Assembly: GCA_025594325.1 (NCBI GenBank)
Contig: JANHCV010000007.1
Span: 1-64,000, forward strand
Source of the DNA: Blastocladiella emersonii ATCC 22665
Lineage: Eukaryota > Blastocladiomycota > Blastocladiomycetes > Blastocladiales > Blastocladiaceae
Reading direction: 5' to 3'
DNA length: 64,000 nt
A program made the translations under genes and the position numbers. The notes under the pieces were generated by a model that did not search any database, was not told where the DNA came from, and was given only the letters and a program-made list of their open reading frames with translations. Below, piece after piece: positions 59,211 to 64,000 of the stretch. How positions within the stretch are numbered: position 1 is the stretch's first letter; each line of letters begins with the position of its first letter.

Positions 59211-62200
59211 GCCTTCCGAGGTGAGCCGTCAAGGCTGCCGGTGGTGGCAGCCTGCGACTCGACCTGGATGGCGAGGGTCCCCGGGCAGTAGCACGCGCGA
59301 AATGCTCGCGGCGGCGGCGAGCGGCTCGAGTGAACCACCCACACACACGCGTACGCGAGCAAGTGCGGTACCCGCTACCCGAGGCGACGTGCCGAGGGAA
59401 CCGCCGTCGCGGCGCGCTTGACTTGACTTGAGGAGCAGGCCGCGGAGCGAGCGCGTTGGGGTCGTACTCGCTGCGGCCTCTCAGCGCGCGACGGCGGATG
59501 TCGGGACGTCGTAGCTAACCGTGACGGGCTGGACCGCGTACAGCTGGGGCGAGGAGAAGGAACTCGAGAACTCGGGCTGGGAGCCCTCGAGGTCGTCGTC
59601 TCTCGCGCGAGCTGCTTGAGGGTCGGGACCGAGGAGGAGGCGTGGCGGCGACGCAGAAAAGGGTCGGGTGCGTCGCCGCGCCTCGGTCCACGCGGTAGAG
59701 CCGGTCGGGCACGCCGGCGCGCGGGCCACTGTGATCGGTGACAGCGACGTTGCGAGACCGGGACAGCGAGGAAGCGTGGGGAGCGGGCGCCCGTCGGCCT
59801 GCGGGGTGCAGGCGACACGGCAACCCGGACCCTTCTTCATCACCGTCCCTTGCCCGTCTGTGGGGCGTGGTCTCGCGCGGAAGCCGTCGGACCCGCGAGT
59901 ACCGGAGGTGCTGAATGAACGTGGTGGTGGGGCAATCGAGTCGAGCTGCGTGATCTGGCGCGAGCTCGGCGGTACTCGATGGCGGCCGTGGCGGTCGCGA
60001 CGGCAGCGGCGGCAAACGTGGGGCCGCCGCGCGTCGGACGCGCGCGTGTGTGGACCGCGCGACAGGATCGGGTGCGAGGAGGCGATGGGCGAGCGAGCGA
60101 ACCGCGGGACGTGGCGGCGCTGCTGGTGCCGTTGACTCGCGCGCGGGATCGGGATCGGGAACTGGTCGTAGTAGTAGTATCGCGACCGGTGGTGTCGACC
60201 GTCTTGCCAGCGAGCCTGGCTGGCAAGTGCGTGCGAAGAAATGGACCGGTAGCGGCGCCCCGCGGGGCTGGCCGACTCGAGAAAGGGCACGAGTGCGGCT
60301 GTGGCTGCGGGTGGCGGGAAGCAGTCTCGAGCGTGTGACGCTGGGCGGTCGACGCGAGAGAAGGTTTGCGGGGGCGTAAGCGCGTCGTCCAGCGCGATGA
60401 TCTTGGTAGTTGGACGAGAGCCGCCGATCTGCTCCTGGTACGAGTACAGGTACTGGCCGAGGAACGAGGTGGCGAGCAGGTGCGGCGGACTTGGTGGTGG
60501 TGGTGGTGAGACGCCGGCCGTGGCCGAGCGGCGACAGGTCGTCGCGGCTGCGGGACGCGTCTTGAGAACGACGCGAGCGTGACCATGGTCATGGCCATCG
60601 TGGTAGTGCGCGGGTACTGGGCGCGGTCTCGGCGAGCGAGATCTGGAACACGTCAAATGACGCGCTCAGCAAAGAAACTACAGCCGAGGCGGGACGAGGT
60701 GGGTCAGACGCGGTCCTTTCTCGCGGAAACACGTCGAGCCGTACCGTTGAGCGGGGTCTCCAAATTGAGGAACACCCGCGGTCGTCATGGACGTGAACGT
60801 GAAGAAGAAGAAGCAGATGCCGGCGCCTTGAGAAAAGCGCGCGGATGTACGACAAAAGGCGAGAACTGGTCATTCCCCACTGGCTTGGCATCGCGCACAG
60901 GGTGCCGAGGTCTAGGCGGTGCTCGCGCTCCGAGGCGCAGTCAGCGTCCACGGCTGCTGGGCCTCGCGATCGTCATGTGTCCCGCTCGGAAATGAGCATG
61001 CGGGGCGATCGAGTAGTGGTAGTAGTAGTAGAGCGGTGCGAGCGCTGTGTCGATGCCGTCCTTGTCAGTGAATCGTGGACCAGAGTGATTTGGGCCTTGG
61101 TCGTGTTGGCGGGTCGCGATGGACTCGCGCGCGGCGGTAGTGGGCGCCAGCGACGAGTCGGTGCGGGAGATCGCTCGGTCAGGTTGATCAGGTCGACCGA
61201 GTAGACGGATGGTCGGTCGTGGCGAAAGCGCGCCGCGACGTGGCGGGCCGGCCGGTTGCCGTGTACCGTGGGTGGGTGATGTGGTGGAACCGGGTGCGGC
61301 CGCGGATGGGTCGAAAATGAAAAGAACAATACACGGGCATCGAGGTGCGTCTTGCACTCTACACGGGCGACGCGACGCGACGAGTCAGCTGGCCGTGTCC
61401 ATCGAGGCGAGCAGCAGCAGCAGCGCGAAATCCGTACCGAGGCCTGGATCTCGGTGTGGTGCGGCGGGTCGCGACTCTTGAAGGAGCTGGTACTGGTGGT
61501 ACTGCCGGTACTGGTAGTCCTGGAGGTGTGCGAACCCGGGTACGCGTGGCGCGAGGAAGTCGAGGCCGGGGCGTGAGCTGCGAGACGATCTCTCGCGGTC
61601 GCGGCTGTCAGTCGACCTGGCCGTGAGCGTGAGCGTGTAGGTACCGCCGTAGTTGAGCGTGGCGGCGAAAATCGTCGATCTAGTCGGCGCGCATGGGGCT
61701 GGATGACGGGCGCGCGCGAGATCGACGACAATCTTCCCACTGGCCCGGCATCGGTGCATGTGAACGTATGGCGTTCGGGGCCACTCCGAGAGCTTTGGCG
61801 GCGTCCACGGATCCGCCGCTCTCGCCCGACCCACCAAAAAGTACGGAGGTATGGGGGGTCGAGGCCATGGGAGCGAGTGGGCAATGCACCGATGCCGTCC
61901 GTACCAGTGGGTCGTGGACGTTGTTGAGTTTGGCCGAGTGCTCGCCGTCGTACCCTTGCAGGATGGCCGGGACGACTTGAGCTGCTGACCTGGGGCACCG
62001 AGTCGCGGACGGCGGGGGGCCATGCCATACGTGTACGAGATGCGCTCGGTGCGGGCGCTACGACGACTCGATCGGGACGAGCGCGATCTTGGTCTGCGTC
62101 CGATGGTGGCGATGGCGCGCGAGTCGTTCGTGTAGTAGCGGGTTGCGGCCGTGCAGAGCGAGAAGGCCGGCGTCGAGTGACGGGCGGTCGTTGCTCGGGG

Positions 62201-62576
62201 CCGAGGCCGAGTAATCGACGTGGAGCTGGCGTCGATGGCCGATGGTCGCCGCCGCGGGCGCGTGCCTGCGAGCGAGCCGAGCAGGTGCGCGGGACTATGG
62301 CGAGCGGTGGTGCGAGGACACGCCGGGTAGTAGATGTCGCGCGAGCTGGGCCGATCCGGGTCTCGGTGTCGGCGGGCGCGGCGCGGGACCGGTACCGACA
62401 TGGCGCGACTCGAGGTCGCAGTGGCCGTGGCCGAGAAGGGCGCGCACGCTGGAGGGCGCGCGTACACCAGGTCGAAGCTTTTTTTTTTTTCGTGGGTTTC
62501 GTTGGGGTTTTCGGTGACGAGAAAGCAAGACGGAAAGCAAAAGTAAATGGCGGGGAAGGGAGGAGGCGAGCGCTAC

Positions 62577-64000
62577 CTAATCCCAGTCATCACGATCAGA
62601 GATGATGAAGAGCGTGATCTGGAAATGCTCGGGCACGACGTCGTGGAAGAACACAGGGAATGTCTCGTGTTTGATGATGGGGCAGGCCGTGTAGAGCGGA
62701 CTCGCCGACGACCAGACCATTGGCGGGGACTCGCGGTGCGACGGGACGTACCATACGTTGTCGGCGGGAACAAGAACCCCCTCCGCGTCCAGGTCGCACA
62801 TGTCGTACGCGCCGCACCGGCAGTGGTCCTCCGCCTGGAAGCAGATGCACTCGTCCCAGTCCGGGAGCGGGGGCAAGATCATCTGCAACCAGTTGAACAG
62901 GTCCGTGAGCCCGATGGGCTTGACCTCGGCCGCGGCCTTGCCCGTCACCAGCTCGGCGCGGCGCTCCTTGACCGCCCCCAAACGCGAGGCCCCAATGGCA
63001 GCGAGGCGGGCACGCAGCGAGGAGGCGGTCGAGGTCTTGCCCTTGACCGCGTCGTGCTTCGCGACGCAGTTGAACAGGTCCGTGGGCTCAATGTGCTTGA
63101 CCTTGGCCATGCCCTGCTCGGAGTGGGGTTGATTACCTGCCGCCAATCTCCGGGCATTAATCGCAGCGAGGCGGGCGCGCAGGTAGGCAATGTGGGCCTT
63201 GCCTTTGAGCATGTCGTAACCCTTGGCCTGCGGGATCCGCGCCTCGGGCTGCAGGCCGACGTCGCCCGTGATCTCGGCGCGCAGTTTGGGCTCGAGGCCC
63301 GTGAAGGAAGGAACGTCGGGGGCGAGCACGCAGCGGCGGGTACGGTCGGCGAGGACCTGGGCCGCCTCCCGGTCGACTTGGAACCCGGCGGCGCACGCGA
63401 GGATGATGGCCGCCGCCACGTAGCGCTGCCGTTGCCGCTGCTGCTGCTGCCGCTGGACGAGCATGGAGGCGAAGCACGCGACCATAGCGTGGATCAGCTG
63501 GGTGTCGGAGATCTTGGGCGCGGCCGGCAGGTAGACCGTGTTGAAGCGCACGGGGTACGAGAGGCGGTGGTGCTTGGTGGCTGGGCGGGAAGAAGTCGGC
63601 GCACGGGCCGCCTTGACCGCGAGCCGCTCAAAATCGAGCATGGCGCCGGCGAGCGCCGGATAGCGGCTGCCGATCCAGGGAAAGAAGGTGGTGATGGTCA
63701 TGACCTGGCCCGCCATGTGCCCGTCGATCTTAATGTTGATGATACCCCGGTTGAGCAGCCTAACGCACGCGTGTACAGATCGAGGTTAGTGGTCTTGGCT
63801 CTCCCGGCACGAGTCGAGTGGGAAGGCGCAGAACGTACAGCACGCGGGTCCACTTGACCTCCTGGCCGGCCTTGGGCGTGATCTCCTCAATGTCGAGCTC
63901 GACGGCGCTGTCGGTGCGCGACGCGTTGACCGAGAGCGCGGACTGGAGCCGGCGAATGTGCTGGCTCGTGGAGCCGACGTGGAGCAGATCCTGGGGAACG
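62577..64000 (-). CDS. Partial unrecognised gene with internal duplication and Cys-rich C-terminus
   Basis: The 5' part lies beyond the window. Exon fragment 64000-63839 and exon 63759-62577 join in phase over a 79-bp intron (GTACGT...GTTAG) to give at least 446 residues. I do not recognise the family. The first exon reads DLLHVGSTSQHIRRLQSAL and VELDIEEITPKAGQEVKWTRV; the join gives LLNRGIINIKIDGHMAGQV. A Gln/Arg tract (QRQQQQRQRQR) follows. Two similar blocks come next: KGKAHIAYLRARLAAINARR with KVKHIEPTDLFN, and KGKTSTASSLRARLAAIGAS with EVKPIGLTDLFNWL. The end has a cysteine cluster, CICFQAEDHCRCGAYDMC, that could bind metal. Stop at 62577. Confidence 0.65.

Larger units (their letters stand above)
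57636..62576. other. Unresolved GC-rich region with triplet tracts and faint repeated modules
   Basis: 4.9 kb in which long open frames overlap on both strands and in all phases, a sign of base composition rather than coding. Some minus-strand segments do look protein-like, for example FLGQYLYSYQEQIGG near 60450, NYGGTYTLTLTA near 61640 and VPAILQGYDGEHSAKLNN near 61930, each next to GT or AG dinucleotides. One or more multi-exon minus-strand genes may lie here, with Ser/Thr-rich linkers encoded by ACT/ACC triplet runs. I could not join them into a credible model. Poly-T tracts lie near 58829 and 62479. Confidence 0.4.

Noticed and set aside
60973-62028. 351-codon minus-strand frame as one gene
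   Set aside because: Arg/Pro/Ser composition with equally long frames in the other phases; protein-like pieces occur in different phases, so it is not a single exon.

Overview
The window comes from a GC-rich eukaryotic nuclear genome with short spliceosomal introns (about 41-86 bp, donors mostly GTACG/GTATG). A CFAP61-type axonemal gene says the organism builds motile flagella. A TALE homeodomain gene, APC11, GPN3, an Mcm10-like gene and a LINE with an RNase H domain fit a zoosporic fungus (for example Blastocladiomycota or chytrids) or a related free-living flagellate. The exact lineage is inference and low confidence.

Positions 1-32677 are one uninterrupted head-to-tail satellite array: eleven full units and a twelfth cut off at 32677. 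Units come in a long form (3049 bp) and two different short forms (2635 bp, one 2627 bp). Inside each unit lies a second tandem array of a 138-bp sub-repeat, ten copies in long units and seven in short ones. The two short forms each lack exactly three sub-repeats (414 bp), at different places. I found no gene in the array that I can support.

The array ends within a few bases of a direct repeat that flanks a 5'-truncated, otherwise intact non-LTR retrotransposon (about 32717-36684, minus strand). The retrotransposon sits just downstream of a TALE homeodomain gene.

From 36.7 to 57.7 kb the sequence is gene-dense: TALE homeodomain (-), APC11 (-), DBP6/DDX51-like helicase (+), CFAP61 (-), a multi-pass membrane protein (+), GPN3 GTPase (-), Mcm10-like replication factor (+), SCP/Psr-type phosphatase (-) and an unrecognised acidic protein (-). 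I rebuilt the split genes by hand from splice sites and reading-frame phase; APC11 (2 exons), GPN3 (3), Mcm10 (5) and CFAP61 (12) each give a continuous frame close to family length. There is no operon-like functional grouping; these are ordinary eukaryotic housekeeping, cell-cycle and flagellar genes in convergent and divergent pairs.

From 57.7 to 62.6 kb lies a very GC-rich stretch with triplet tracts, many overlapping open frames and faint repeated modules that I could not resolve into genes. The window ends in a partial unrecognised minus-strand gene (62577-64000) with an internal duplication.
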